Shown here: positions 16,910 through 26,743 of the stretch, piece after piece
How the letters are laid out: every line of letters starts with the position of its first letter
How positions within the stretch are numbered: position 1 is the stretch's first letter
From: Brachybacterium saurashtrense
GTDB taxonomy: Bacteria > Actinomycetota > Actinomycetes > Actinomycetales > Dermabacteraceae
DNA length: 64,000 bases
Direction: 5' to 3'
Assembly: GCF_003355475.1 (NCBI RefSeq)
Contig: NZ_CP031356.1
Location: 372,001 to 436,000 of the forward strand
Notes under the pieces: model-generated
What the model was told of the DNA's origin: nothing
Seen by the model: the letters and a program-made list of their open reading frames with translations, nothing else
Databases searched by the model: none
Translations under genes and position numbers: made by a program

Positions 16910-19654
16910 ATGAGCTCACTCTTCGACGACCTCTCGCTGCCCGACGCCTTCCGCCGCCTTGACGGGGTGTCGGTGACCCCTGCACCGCCCCAGGGCGCGT
17001 CCCTCCGGGACGAGGACGTACCGCCCCGCGAGGACGAGGCCCCGCCCCGGGACGAGGACGTGCCGCCCGGCGAGGACGAGGCGCCGGACCCCGAGGCCGC
17101 GGGAGACCTCCTCGAGGCGGAGGCCGCCATCGCGCCGCCCCCGCCGGCCCCCGTGGCGGAGCCCTGGGCACCGGCCGGTGCGCACCCCGTCGCCGCCGCA
17201 CCCGGCCTCGTCGAGCTCACCGACGGCCTCAACCCCGCCCAGCGCGAGGCGGTGGAGCATCGGGGCAGCCCGCTGCTGATCGTCGCGGGCGCCGGGTCCG
17301 GCAAGACCCGCGTTCTCACCCGTCGCATCGCGCACCTGCTGCGCAGCGGGGAGGCGATGCCCGGCGAGATCCTCGCGATCACCTTCACCAACAAGGCCGC
17401 CGCCGAGATGCGCGAGCGGGTGGGCGAGCTGGTGGGGCCCGTGGCGCGGAGCATGTGGGTCTCCACCTTCCACAGCGCGTGCGTGCGGATCCTGCGCCGC
17501 GACGCCGCCGCGGCCGGGCTCAAGAGCTCCTTCACCATCTACGACAGCCAGGACTCCCTGCGCCTGCTCACCACGATCTGCAAGGACCTCCAGCTCGACA
17601 CCAAGAAGCACGCGCCCCGCGCCCTCGCCTCGCGGATCTCCACCCTGAAGAACGACCTGGTGGACCCGGTCGACTTCGCCGACCAGGCCGAGAGCGCGAA
17701 GAACCCCTTCGAGCGCACGCTCGCGACGATCTACACGAACTACACCGAGCGGCTCCGCCAGGCCAACGCGGTGGACTTCGACGACCTCATCGGCCTCACC
17801 GTCACGCTGCTGCGGGAGAACCCGGCGCTGCGCGAGGGGTATCGGCGCCGCTTCCGCCACCTGCTGGTGGACGAGTACCAGGACACCAACACCGCCCAGT
17901 ACCAGCTGGTCCGCGAGCTGGTGGGGGACGACCCCCACGCCTCCCTCACCGTGGTGGGCGACTCCGACCAGTCGATCTACGCCTTCCGCGGCGCCACCAT
18001 CCGCAACATCATCGAGTTCGAGCAGGACTTCCCCTCCGCCCGCACCATCGTGCTGGAGCAGAACTACCGCTCCACCCAGAACATCCTCACCGCCGCGAAC
18101 GCCGTGATCGAGGAGAACGAGGGGCGGCGCAAGAAGAATCTGTGGACCGACCAGGGCGCCGGCGAGCGGATCACCCTGTACGTGGCGGACGACGAGCGGG
18201 AGGAGGCCCGCTACATCGGCCGGCAGATCGACGCGCTGGTCGACGACGGCCGCCGCGCCGGCGACATCGCGATCTTCTACCGCGCCAACGCCCAGTCCCG
18301 CGCGCTGGAGGACCAGCTGATCCGGGTGGGCCTGCCCTACCGGGTGGTGGGCGGCACGCGCTTCTACGAGCGGCGGGAGATCAAGGACGCGATCGCGTAC
18401 CTGCAGGTGCTCACCAACCCTGCGGACGAGATCAACCTCCGCCGCATCCTCAACGTCCCCAAGCGCGGCATCGGCGACCGGGCCGAGGCCGTGATCGCGA
18501 TGCTCGCCGAGCGTGAGCGGATCGGCTTCGGCGAGGCGCTGCGCCGTGCGGAGGAGGCGCCCGGCATCGCCACCCGCTCGCTGAACGCGGTGCGCACCTT
18601 CGTGGCGATGCTCGAGGACCTGCAGGAGCTCGCCGCCCAGGGCACCGGCCCGGCGGACCTTTTGGAGGCGATCCTGCAGCGCTCCGGCTACTACGCCGAG
18701 CTGCAGGGCAGCGACGACCCGCAGGACGAGTCCCGCCTGGAGAACCTCGCCGAGCTGATCAGCGTGGCCGCCGAGTTCGAGGCCCAGGTGGAGGAGGCGG
18801 ACGCCGTGGCGAGCGAGGCCGAGGAGGACGAGCCCGCCGGGGCCGAGGTGGAACCCGCGGAGGCCGAGGGGACGCCCGACAGCGCCGCCGAGCCCGGCGA
18901 GGACATCGCCCCGGACGCCGCGCTCACCGCACCGGACGATCCGGAGGCCTCCCTGGTGGACCGCTTCCTGGAGAAGGTCTCGCTGGTGGCCGACGCGGAC
19001 CAGATCCCGGGGGAGGAGGACCAGTTCGTCACTCTCATGACGCTGCACACCGCCAAGGGGCTCGAGTTCCCGGTGGTGTTCCTCACCGGCATGGAGGACG
19101 GCACCTTCCCCCACAACCGCACCCTCAGCGACCCCGAGGAGCTCGAGGAGGAGCGGCGCCTGGCCTACGTGGGCATCACCCGCGCGCGCGAGAAGCTGTA
19201 CCTCACCCGGGCGCAGATGCGGGCGATGTGGGGTCAGACCCAGTACATGCCCGCCAGCCGCTTCCTCGACGAGGTGCCCGAGCCCGTGCTCGACGTGGCG
19301 CGCGCCGGCTCCACGCTCAGCGGCGCGGGATTCGGCGGGACCGGGGGCGGTGCCGGGGGCGGCGGCTACGGCGGGGGATCCGGCGGCGGCCGGGGCCCCT
19401 CCTTCAGCGGGGGCATCGGCGGTGGGCGCAGCGACGTCAAGCGCCCCAGCATGGGCTCCGGCCGACGTGCCACACCGGTGGAGAAGCTGCCGCAGCTGGC
19501 GGTGGGGGACCGGATCACCCACGACTCCTTCGGCATGGGCACCGTCACCGAGGTGGCCGGGCAGGGGGAGAAGACACAGATCGAGGTGCAGTTCAAGGCG
19601 CCGCACGGCACCAAGCGACTGGTGCTGCGCTACGCCGCGATCACGAAGCTCTGA
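16910..19654 (+). CDS. pcrA: ATP-dependent DNA helicase PcrA/UvrD
   Basis: A 914-residue superfamily 1A helicase acting in repair and removal of RecA or stalled polymerase. Walker A GAGSGKT is at about 127-133, the DEYQDTN Walker B at about 320, the VGDSDQSIYAFRGA motif follows, and TLHTAKGLEF is near 710. A Gly-rich linker precedes the C-terminal GDRITHDSFGMGTV Tudor-like RNAP-binding domain. Two insertions are unusual: about 100 N-terminal residues with repeated RDEDVPP/EDEAPP units, and an acidic stretch around 625-680. TATCCT at 16895-16900 lies nine bases before the ATG. Confidence 0.95.
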   Translation: MSSLFDDLSLPDAFRRLDGVSVTPAPPQGASLRDEDVPPREDEAPPRDEDVPPGEDEAPDPEAAGDLLEAEAAIAPPPPAPVAEPWAPAGAHPVAAAPGLVELTDGLNPAQREAVEHRGSPLLIVAGAGSGKTRVLTRRIAHLLRSGEAMPGEILAITFTNKAAAEMRERVGELVGPVARSMWVSTFHSACVRILRRDAAAAGLKSSFTIYDSQDSLRLLTTICKDLQLDTKKHAPRALASRISTLKNDLVDPVDFADQAESAKNPFERTLATIYTNYTERLRQANAVDFDDLIGLTVTLLRENPALREGYRRRFRHLLVDEYQDTNTAQYQLVRELVGDDPHASLTVVGDSDQSIYAFRGATIRNIIEFEQDFPSARTIVLEQNYRSTQNILTAANAVIEENEGRRKKNLWTDQGAGERITLYVADDEREEARYIGRQIDALVDDGRRAGDIAIFYRANAQSRALEDQLIRVGLPYRVVGGTRFYERREIKDAIAYLQVLTNPADEINLRRILNVPKRGIGDRAEAVIAMLAERERIGFGEALRRAEEAPGIATRSLNAVRTFVAMLEDLQELAAQGTGPADLLEAILQRSGYYAELQGSDDPQDESRLENLAELISVAAEFEAQVEEADAVASEAEEDEPAGAEVEPAEAEGTPDSAAEPGEDIAPDAALTAPDDPEASLVDRFLEKVSLVADADQIPGEEDQFVTLMTLHTAKGLEFPVVFLTGMEDGTFPHNRTLSDPEELEEERRLAYVGITRAREKLYLTRAQMRAMWGQTQYMPASRFLDEVPEPVLDVARAGSTLSGAGFGGTGGGAGGGGYGGGSGGGRGPSFSGGIGGGRSDVKRPSMGSGRRATPVEKLPQLAVGDRITHDSFGMGTVTEVAGQGEKTQIEVQFKAPHGTKRLVLRYAAITKL

Positions 19655-19684
19655 GCGCCCCGGCCAGGACGTTCTGCGCGCCGG

Positions 19685-20101
19685 TCAGCCCGTGACCACC
19701 AGCTCTACCTCGATGCCCTCGGGGTCCTCGCCGTACCAGGCGGTGTGGTCCTCGCCGCCGGCGTGCGGGTAGCGCTCGGCGAACAGCTCTCGCCAGCCGT
19801 GGGCCGGGCCGTGCGCGCGGATCTCGTCGAGCAGCGCGCGGTCGCGGACGCGCAGGGCCAGGTGGTTCATGCCGGGGCCGCACCGCTGCGCCCGTGTGCC
19901 GCGCACGTCCGCGGACTGCTCGAGCACCAGGTAGGAGTCGTCGCGGTGGCGCCAGATCCGCCCCAGGTCCCAGCCGTCGACCCGTTCCGCCGTCCACCCC
20001 AGAGCGGTCATCAGCCAGTGCCAGGCCGGCTCGGAGACGGCGAGGTCCGCCGTCCACAGCTCGAGGTGGTGCAGGCCGGAGGAGGGCGCGGGGGAGCTCA
20101 T
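19685..20101 (-). CDS. VOC-family (glyoxalase-like) protein
   Basis: A 138-residue single-module vicinal-oxygen-chelate protein. The N-terminal LHHLELWTADL, central MNHLALRVRD and C-terminal DPEGIEVELV are the classic metal-binding His/His/Glu strands. It could be a dioxygenase, isomerase, glyoxalase or resistance protein; nothing here decides. TACCGT at 20108-20113 lies six bases before the ATG, suggesting a leaderless mRNA. It is convergent with pcrA. Confidence 0.8.
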   Translation of the reverse strand: MSSPAPSSGLHHLELWTADLAVSEPAWHWLMTALGWTAERVDGWDLGRIWRHRDDSYLVLEQSADVRGTRAQRCGPGMNHLALRVRDRALLDEIRAHGPAHGWRELFAERYPHAGGEDHTAWYGEDPEGIEVELVVTG

Positions 20102-20168
20102 GCGGCGACGGTACCGCGAGGACGGGGCCGCGGGGCGCGCGGAGACGCGGCCCCGGCGGCGGGTCCGC

Positions 20169-23153
20169 TCAGGCGGTCACCCGGATCAGCGCCCGAGCGC
20201 CCCGCTCCATCTCCACGAAGGAGTGGTTCACGGCCGTGTAGGTGCCCGGCTCGTCGAACTCGAGCTCCACGAACCCGCCCTGCGCGGCGGCGAGGTCGAG
20301 CGACTGGGCACCGCCGGCGGTGTCGTTCTCGGGCCGCAGCAGATACTCGCCCTCCTTGAAGACCGTGTCGAACACCCCGCCCACCACGTGGAAGGAGATC
20401 CCGCGGGAGGGTCCCGCGGCGAGCACCCACAGGCGCACCCGCTCGCCCACCCTCGCCTCGAGCGGGGCGTGGACGTACTGGGTGGCGTGCCCGTTGAAGA
20501 CCGTGACGTCGGGGCGCTCGGTCGCGATCTTCGCCGTGCTCACCGGGTGGGCGCCCTCGTGCACGGCGTCCTCGTGCCCGGGCGCGCCCTCGGGGATCAG
20601 ATAGTGCTCGGACTGGACCAGCACGTACTCCCTGTCCGCCGGGGCGAGCCCGGCCGGCGTCACCACCAGCGCGCCGATCATCCCTGCGGAGAGGTGCACC
20701 GTCATCGGCATCGTCGAGCAGTGGTAGAGCCAGATCCCTGCGTGCTCGGTGGTGATCGCGTAGGTGAGGCTCTCCCCGGGCGGGATCGTGCGCATCACCT
20801 CGTCGGGGGCGGCCCGGCCCGCGTGCAGGTCCAGGGAGTGGCCCATCATGCCGTGGTTGACGAGGTCGACGGTGAGCCGCGCCCCGATCTCCGAGCGAAG
20901 CACCGGTCCCACGACGGTGCCCCCGTAGGTCATCGCCTCCATCGTCACACCGGGCGCGATCTCCACGGGCAGGTCCTGCACCTCGAGGGTGAGGCGCTGC
21001 TCGGCGCCCGCTGGCTCCGGCAGGCGCGCGTCCCTCACCGTGTGCGTGTCGCCGGGGGCCGCCTGGAGGTCGGCGCGCACGGGGGCGAGCTCGTCGGCGG
21101 CCGGTGCGGCGTCCCCGCTGCCCGCGGGCGCGGCGGCCGCGCCGACGGCGACGACGGTGAGCACCATGCCCATCGCGCGATGGCCGACGATCGAGCACCA
21201 GCCCTCGACGTCCTCGGTGATCACGCCGGCCTCGACCGTCATCGCGTCCCCCGGCTGCAGGCGGCCGGAGGTGGCGCCCGTGGCGAGGACGAGGTCGTGC
21301 ACCTCGTGGGGATCGTCGTTGCGCAGCTCCACCACCAGCGCGTTCCCGGCGGGGACCTCGAGCCGGTCCGGGGTGAAGCGCATGTCCGCCATGCTCACCG
21401 CGAGGGTGGTGGTCTCCCCGGTGGATGCGACCGTGCCCGCGCTCCCCGTGCCCGCGGTGCCGCCGTCGGCGGTGCGCGCGGCGGCGACGGCGCCGCCTGC
21501 ACGATCGAGGGCGCCGCCCAGCGCCGTGACGCCGAGCACGGACCCGGCGCCGAGCAGCACCCCCGTGAGGGAGCGCCGGTCCATGCGCCGCTCCTCCGCG
21601 GCGACCCGCGCCCGCACCCGGGCGGGGGAGCTCTCCGCGGCGGGGGAGCGGGCGCCCGGCGGGGCACCGGCCGACCCGCCGGCCGGGGACCCCGCGGCAG
21701 CGCCCGACGGGGCACCGGGAAGCCCATCAGCCGGGGCGCCGGGGAGTCCGTCGGCCGGAGTGCCGGGGCCGGGCGTCCCGGACGGGGCGGGCAGGGCGAC
21801 GCCGCGGTGACGGATCCCGGCCCGCACCCCCAGGACCATCAGCACCACGAAGCTCACCAGCACCGCGACGGCGAGCAGGGAGACGAGCACGCGGGAGAGG
21901 GAGCCGAAGCCGGCCACCTCCGCGGTGCCGAGCGTGAGCGCGGAGAACACCGCGTCGGCCCAGGTCGTCCCGACCCCGGCCAGCACGAACAGCGCTAGGG
22001 CGAGGTTGTAGCCGACCACGCGCACCACCGCTCCGCGGCTCATCATCTCCAGCGCCGCCTTCGTGGAGCGGGGCCCGCCGCGGAGGCTCACCGGCAGCAG
22101 ATGGCTCATCGCCCCGAACAGCACCTGCAGCAGGAACCCGGCGACGAACGGCACGGTGAGCCGCTGCGCCTCGGCGGCGGCCAGCGAGGAGGCGAGCTGT
22201 GCATCGGCCGAGCCCCACCACAGGACCAGCAGCGCGATCACGGCGAGCACGAACCAGCCCGCGCCCGCGGCGATCGAGAGGACCGGGAACAGCGACAGCG
22301 GTGTGCTGCGCTCCTGCCGGGCGGAGCGCAGCGCGAGCCGCACCAGCGTCACGGCGAGCCAGGCGAAGCAGCCGAGGTAGATCAGCACGAGCACCGCACC
22401 GAGCAGGGCGGAGCCGATCAGCGCGGCGACCGTCGCGCCCAGCACCGCCAGGAACATGCCCTGCAGGCCCTTCGCGGCCCGCTGCGCGGCGACCAGCTCG
22501 ATCTTCGTGCGCAGCACGGTGGGCCAGAGCGTCAGCAGAGTGCCGCTCACCGTGATCCCCACGAAGCCGAGCAGGTTCACCACCTGGTGGGCGAGCAGCA
22601 GCCGCCCCTGCCACGGCTCGCCCGGCCCGAACGCCATGAGCGCACCGAGCGTCGCGCCGACGGGGAGCAGGGACGCCGCCGCGATGTAGGCGGTGACCGT
22701 GAACCGGAAACGGGCGGCGATCGCGGCCCGCAGCTGCGCGCCGAGCGCCGCCGCGTACCAGACCAGCGCCGACGAGACCATCAGCGCGCCGAGCACCACC
22801 AGCCACGGCCAGGAGGGGAGCATCCCCGCGATCGTGACGACGATGCCCGCGGTGAGCAGGCGGATCCGCTGCAGCTGGCGTGTCCGCGCCTCCTCCCCGA
22901 GACGGACCTTCAGCAGCGCCTCGGTGACGTGCTGCCCCCACACCAGGATCGAGGTCGTGATGATCCCCAGCGTCACCATGTGCACCATCAGCCAGCGCGA
23001 CTGCGGCAGCCAGCGGTGCACGAACACCACCACGATCAGCACCGCCATCCACATCAGGATCGGGCGGGAGGCCCGGCGGTGCCAGGCCCCGCGGTCCAGC
23101 GCCGCCGGCCCGGCATCGGCGGGGCGGGCGGACGAAGGGGACACGGAGGGCAT
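20169..23153 (-). CDS. membrane-anchored multicopper oxidase with NirK-like cupredoxin domains
   Basis: A 994-residue fusion. Residues 30-445 hold about ten to twelve membrane segments with intramembrane histidines. A Pro/Gly/Ala linker follows (about 450-520), then a twin-arginine-like MDRRSLTG and hydrophobic segment at 524-545. Residues 580-670 are a cupredoxin domain with a type 1 copper pattern (HDLVL, CSIVGHRAMGM). Residues 718-994 match the two-domain copper nitrite reductase layout: MGHSLDLH (His772, His777), YHC (His811, Cys812), His820, Met825 and SFHVVGG (His922). Nitrite reductase or copper oxidase activity is plausible but unproven. The ATG at 23153 follows a GAGGTGATC Shine-Dalgarno sequence; an upstream in-frame extension crosses the tandem repeat and looks non-coding. 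Confidence 0.8.
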   Translation of the reverse strand: MPSVSPSSARPADAGPAALDRGAWHRRASRPILMWMAVLIVVVFVHRWLPQSRWLMVHMVTLGIITTSILVWGQHVTEALLKVRLGEEARTRQLQRIRLLTAGIVVTIAGMLPSWPWLVVLGALMVSSALVWYAAALGAQLRAAIAARFRFTVTAYIAAASLLPVGATLGALMAFGPGEPWQGRLLLAHQVVNLLGFVGITVSGTLLTLWPTVLRTKIELVAAQRAAKGLQGMFLAVLGATVAALIGSALLGAVLVLIYLGCFAWLAVTLVRLALRSARQERSTPLSLFPVLSIAAGAGWFVLAVIALLVLWWGSADAQLASSLAAAEAQRLTVPFVAGFLLQVLFGAMSHLLPVSLRGGPRSTKAALEMMSRGAVVRVVGYNLALALFVLAGVGTTWADAVFSALTLGTAEVAGFGSLSRVLVSLLAVAVLVSFVVLMVLGVRAGIRHRGVALPAPSGTPGPGTPADGLPGAPADGLPGAPSGAAAGSPAGGSAGAPPGARSPAAESSPARVRARVAAEERRMDRRSLTGVLLGAGSVLGVTALGGALDRAGGAVAAARTADGGTAGTGSAGTVASTGETTTLAVSMADMRFTPDRLEVPAGNALVVELRNDDPHEVHDLVLATGATSGRLQPGDAMTVEAGVITEDVEGWCSIVGHRAMGMVLTVVAVGAAAAPAGSGDAAPAADELAPVRADLQAAPGDTHTVRDARLPEPAGAEQRLTLEVQDLPVEIAPGVTMEAMTYGGTVVGPVLRSEIGARLTVDLVNHGMMGHSLDLHAGRAAPDEVMRTIPPGESLTYAITTEHAGIWLYHCSTMPMTVHLSAGMIGALVVTPAGLAPADREYVLVQSEHYLIPEGAPGHEDAVHEGAHPVSTAKIATERPDVTVFNGHATQYVHAPLEARVGERVRLWVLAAGPSRGISFHVVGGVFDTVFKEGEYLLRPENDTAGGAQSLDLAAAQGGFVELEFDEPGTYTAVNHSFVEMERGARALIRVTA

Positions 23154-23316
23154 GATCACCTCGGGACGACGCCCCGGCCAGGGCGGCGGGCGACCGGTCG
23201 GGAGGGAGCAGAGACCTCTCCAGGGTAGGTCCGGTGCCCGTGGCGTGGCGGTGGCGTTGGTCCCTGCCGCGGCAGTGCGGCCGTGCGATGCGCCGGGGGA
23301 GGGGGCGAGCCGCCCC

Positions 23317-23418
23317 GCCGGAGCAGCCCTCCTGCGGGACCGGCTCTCCCGCCGGGACAGCCCTCCTGCGGGACCGGCTCTCCTGCCGGAGCATCCCACC
23401 TGCGGGACCGGCGCGCCC
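23317..23418. repeat. three 34-bp tandem repeats upstream of the copper oxidase
   Basis: Units at 23317-23350, 23351-23384 and 23385-23418 are near-identical, and each contains the core CCTGCGGGACCGG. Unit borders form a CCGGC-loop-GCCGG hairpin. Because 34 is not a multiple of three the repeat cannot encode a repeated peptide, which points to a regulatory or structural DNA/RNA element in the 288-bp gap before the oxidase gene. Confidence 0.8.
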
Positions 23419-23441
23419 GAGGGATCAGCCCGTGTGCGGGC

Positions 23442-24095
23442 TCAGCGCTCGCCCGGGTCCGGGGTCGCCTCGACGGCGTCCCGGCTCCGCTTCCACTGCG
23501 CGTACAGTCCCGCGCCGAAGCTCGCCGCGACGATCACGCCCACCACGATCAGCACCGTGGTGAACGGGATCGGGATCCCGGCGGCGGCGAGCACGGCCCA
23601 GATCGCCACCAGGGAGATGCCGATCAGCAGGGCGTCGCGCAGGGCGCGCAGGACCCGCGGCACGATGCGCGCCCCCGAGACCCGGCGCTGCGCCACCGTG
23701 TAGTAGGCGGCGGCGTCCTTCACCAGGCGGTCCGTGTCCACCGCAGGGCGGTCGGCGGTGGCGGTGCGCGTGGGGGGCCGCCCGGTCTCCCGCTGCGGGG
23801 TGCGGCGGGTCTGCGTGCTCGGCGACGGCGCGCGCTCGCCGCGCGCCTCGTCGGCCGCGGGCTCCCGGTCGCGGCGGTCCTCGTCCTCCGGACGACGGCG
23901 GGGCCGCTCCTCGTCCTCCTCGGACCGGCGGCGCGGGCGGTCGTCGTCCCGTCGCCCCTCGTCGAGGGCGCGCCCGGCGGCGCGCACGTACCCTCCCGCC
24001 CGGTCCGAGGCCCGACGCGCCGCGTCCCGCGCCTCGGGCGCCTGGCGGCGGGCGGTGTTGCGAGCGGCCTTCGCGTAGGTCCTCCAGTCGGCCAT
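23442..24095 (-). CDS. membrane protein with charged disordered N-terminus
   Basis: A 217-residue protein of unknown family. Residues 1-50 are an Ala/Arg helix, and residues 45-115 are dominated by RRR/DDR/EEDEE charge blocks. VKDAAAYYTVAQRRVSGAR precedes two membrane segments at about residues 150-175 and 178-200. GAGGAG lies nine bases before the ATG, and the gene follows the 106-residue membrane protein by 14 bp, so the two form an operon. It reads toward the copper oxidase gene. Confidence 0.6.
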   Translation of the reverse strand: MADWRTYAKAARNTARRQAPEARDAARRASDRAGGYVRAAGRALDEGRRDDDRPRRRSEEDEERPRRRPEDEDRRDREPAADEARGERAPSPSTQTRRTPQRETGRPPTRTATADRPAVDTDRLVKDAAAYYTVAQRRVSGARIVPRVLRALRDALLIGISLVAIWAVLAAAGIPIPFTTVLIVVGVIVAASFGAGLYAQWKRSRDAVEATPDPGER

Positions 24096-24109
24096 GACGT
24101 CTCCTCGCC

Positions 24110-24430
24110 TCAGCGGTCCAGGTCGCGGGTGCGGCGGCGCGGGCCGTCCTGCGCAGAGCGCGGGTCGAACTCCCGATCGTCCTCGCGGAAGCGGATGTCC
24201 CCGCCGCCGCGCGACTCGCGCCGGGGCCGCGGGTGCCGTGCGCGATGCTCCTGCCAGTAGGACAGCCCCACGTTCAGCGCCAGCGTGATCCCCACCGACA
24301 GCAGGAAGCCGGCGAAGGTGGAGCGCACGCCCACCAGGCGCAGCAGCACGAACAGGACGCCGATCGCGACGACGCTGAAGCCGAGGTGATCGCGCACGCG
24401 CTGGACGAGGCTGCGGGAGCGTGGACTCAT
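24110..24430 (-). CDS. small two-TM membrane protein
   Basis: A 106-residue protein with membrane segments at about residues 16-33 and 38-58, then a strongly charged tail ([19 protein letters not shown]). It resembles DUF4229-type hairpin proteins in layout, but I would not assign it. TACGAT at 24437-24442 lies six bases before the ATG, so the mRNA is probably leaderless. It is the first gene of a unit with the 217-residue protein and divergent from sucC. Confidence 0.6.
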   Translation of the reverse strand: MSPRSRSLVQRVRDHLGFSVVAIGVLFVLLRLVGVRSTFAGFLLSVGITLALNVGLSYWQEHRARHPRPRRESRGGGDIRFREDDREFDPRSAQDGPRRRTRDLDR

Positions 24431-24640
24431 CCCCTCATCGTAGACGCCGTCTCTGGACGCGCGACGGTGCGGATCCGGGCACGGCCCCGGCCCGGGGAGA
24501 GCGTGAGTGAGACTCCCCGCACACCTGCTCTCCTGGCTCGCTCCGTGAGACGGACGCGTTACGCTGAGCGTGTTCCCAGGGGTGGCATCGAGGCCAGTGC
24601 GGCCTGCCGCCCACTGCCGAGATCGAGAGGAAAGCACCCC

Positions 24641-25810
24641 GTGGACCTGTATGAGTACCAGGCCCGCGATCTCTTCGAGAAGCACGGCGTCCCCGTGCTC
24701 GGAGGAGTCGTCGCGGAGGATCCCGCAGCCGCCAAGGCCGGAGCCGAGCAGCTCGGCACCCCGGTCGTCGTCGTCAAGGCCCAGGTGAAGACCGGTGGCC
24801 GCGGCAAGGCCGGCGGCGTGAAGATCGCCAAGTCGCCCGAGGAGGCGGAGGCGCAGGCCTCCGAGATCCTCGGCATGGACATCAAGGGCCACACCGTGCA
24901 CCGCGTGATGATCGCCGCCGGTGCGGACATCGCCGAGGAGTTCTACTTCTCGCTGCTGCTGGACCGCGCGAACCGCAACTACCTGGCGATGTGCTCCGTC
25001 GAGGGCGGCATGGAGATCGAGCAGCTCGCCGTGGAGCGCCCGGACGCCCTTGCCCGCGTGGCGGTGGACCCGAACGTGGGCATCGACGAGGCCAAGGCCC
25101 AGGAGATCGTCGCCGCCGCGAAGTTCGACGCCGAGACCGGTGCGAAGGTCGCCCCCGTGCTGCAGAAGCTGTGGGACGTCTACAAGAACGAGGACGCCAC
25201 CCTGGTCGAGGTGAACCCGCTGGTGAAGACCGGCGCCGGCGACATCGTGGCCCTGGACGGCAAGATCACCCTCGACGACAACGCCGAGTTCCGCCACGAG
25301 GACCACGCCGAGCTCGTGGACGTCACCTCCGAGGACCCGCTGGAGACCAAGGCCAAGGCCCTGGACCTCAACTACGTCAAGCTCGACGGCGAGGTGGGCA
25401 TCATCGGCAACGGTGCGGGCCTGGTCATGTCCACCCTGGACGTGGTCGCCTACGCCGGCGAGGAGCACGGCGTGAAGCCGGCGAACTTCCTCGACATCGG
25501 CGGCGGCGCGAGCGCCGAGGTGATGGCCAACGGGCTCGACGTGATCCTCGGCGACGAGCAGGTCTCCGGCGTGTTCGTCAACGTCTTCGGCGGCATCACC
25601 GCGTGCGACGCGGTCGCCAACGGGATCGTCGGCGCGCTGAAGAAGCTCGGCGACGCGGCCACCAAGCCGCTCGTGGTCCGCCTCGACGGCAACAACGTCG
25701 AGGAGGGCCGGAAGATCCTCGCGGACTTCGCCCACCCGCTCGTCACCCAGGCCGACACGATGGACGGCGGCGCCGCGAAGGTCGCCGAGGCCGCCGCCGC
25801 AGGAAAGTGA
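24641..25810 (+). CDS. sucC: succinate--CoA ligase, beta subunit
   Basis: A 389-residue SucC. It has the ATP-grasp start [34 protein letters not shown] for nucleotide binding, VEVNPLV, and the C-terminal power-helix region [13 protein letters not shown] and [15 protein letters not shown]. It works with SucD in the TCA cycle. The GTG at 24641 follows a GAGAGGA Shine-Dalgarno sequence. A TACGCT hexamer at 24560-24565 is the likely -10, leaving a leader of about 70 nt. sucD follows 12 bp downstream. Confidence 0.97.
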   Translation: MDLYEYQARDLFEKHGVPVLGGVVAEDPAAAKAGAEQLGTPVVVVKAQVKTGGRGKAGGVKIAKSPEEAEAQASEILGMDIKGHTVHRVMIAAGADIAEEFYFSLLLDRANRNYLAMCSVEGGMEIEQLAVERPDALARVAVDPNVGIDEAKAQEIVAAAKFDAETGAKVAPVLQKLWDVYKNEDATLVEVNPLVKTGAGDIVALDGKITLDDNAEFRHEDHAELVDVTSEDPLETKAKALDLNYVKLDGEVGIIGNGAGLVMSTLDVVAYAGEEHGVKPANFLDIGGGASAEVMANGLDVILGDEQVSGVFVNVFGGITACDAVANGIVGALKKLGDAATKPLVVRLDGNNVEEGRKILADFAHPLVTQADTMDGGAAKVAEAAAAGK

Positions 25811-25822
25811 GCAGCACCCGAC

Positions 25823-26713
25823 ATGTCTATCTTCCTTGATGAGAACAGCAAGGTCATCGTCCAGGGCATGACGGGCTCGGAGGGCATGAAGCACTCCCAG
25901 CGCATGCTCGACTCCGGCACGAACATCGTCGGCGGCGTGAACCCGCGCAAGGCCGGCCAGTCGGTCTCCTTCGAGGGCGGCACCGAGGTGCCCGTCTTCG
26001 GCTCTGTCGCCGAGGCGATGGAGGCCACCGGCGCGAACGTCTCGGTGGTCTTCGTGCCGCCGAAGTTCGCCAAGGCCGCCGCGATCGAGGCGATCGACGC
26101 CGCGATCGAGCTCCTGGTGATCATCACCGAGGGCATCCCGGTCAAGGACTCCGCCGAGTTCTTCAACTACTCGCAGTCCAAGGGCACCACCCGCATCATC
26201 GGGCCGAACTGCCCGGGCCTGATCAGCCCCGGGAAGTCCAATGCGGGCATCACCCCCTCGAACATCACCGGTGCGGGGAAGCTGGGCCTGGTCTCCAAGT
26301 CCGGCACCCTCACCTACCAGATGATGTTCGAGCTCTCCGACATCGGCTTCACCACCGCCATCGGCATCGGCGGCGACCCGGTCATCGGCACCACGCACAT
26401 CGATGCGCTCGAGGCGTTCGAGAACGACCCCGACACCGCCGGCATCGTGATGATCGGCGAGATCGGCGGCGACGCCGAGGAGCGCGCGGCCGAGTACATC
26501 AAGGCCCACGTCACCAAGCCGGTCGTCGGCTACGTCGCGGGCTTCACCGCCCCCGAGGGCAAGACGATGGGCCACGCCGGCGCCATCGTCTCCGGCTCCG
26601 CCGGCACCGCCCAGGCGAAGAAGGAGGCCCTCGAGGCCGCGGGCGTGAAGGTGGGCAAGACCCCCACCGAGACCGCCGATCTCATGCGCGAGATCATCAA
26701 GGGTCTCTCCTGA
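25823..26713 (+). CDS. sucD: succinate--CoA ligase, alpha subunit
   Basis: A 296-residue SucD. The CoA-binding Rossmann half carries [17 protein letters not shown] and [24 protein letters not shown] and the GEIGGDAEE element follow, and [17 protein letters not shown] contains the phosphohistidine. Together with SucC it interconverts succinyl-CoA and succinate with nucleoside triphosphate formation. It is co-transcribed with sucC, and two hairpins follow. Confidence 0.97.
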   Translation: MSIFLDENSKVIVQGMTGSEGMKHSQRMLDSGTNIVGGVNPRKAGQSVSFEGGTEVPVFGSVAEAMEATGANVSVVFVPPKFAKAAAIEAIDAAIELLVIITEGIPVKDSAEFFNYSQSKGTTRIIGPNCPGLISPGKSNAGITPSNITGAGKLGLVSKSGTLTYQMMFELSDIGFTTAIGIGGDPVIGTTHIDALEAFENDPDTAGIVMIGEIGGDAEERAAEYIKAHVTKPVVGYVAGFTAPEGKTMGHAGAIVSGSAGTAQAKKEALEAAGVKVGKTPTETADLMREIIKGLS

Positions 26714-26743
26714 TCGACGTGCTGCGAGGTACGAGCGGCAGGA

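Noticed and set aside
23154-23399. N-terminal extension of the copper oxidase across the tandem repeats
   Set aside because: The repeat period (34 bp) is not a multiple of three, a good Shine-Dalgarno sequence serves the ATG at 23153, and the extension is Arg/Gly/Pro-rich nonsense-like sequence.
23317-23418. CRISPR-like array
   Set aside because: The three units are directly adjacent with no spacers and no cas genes are nearby.
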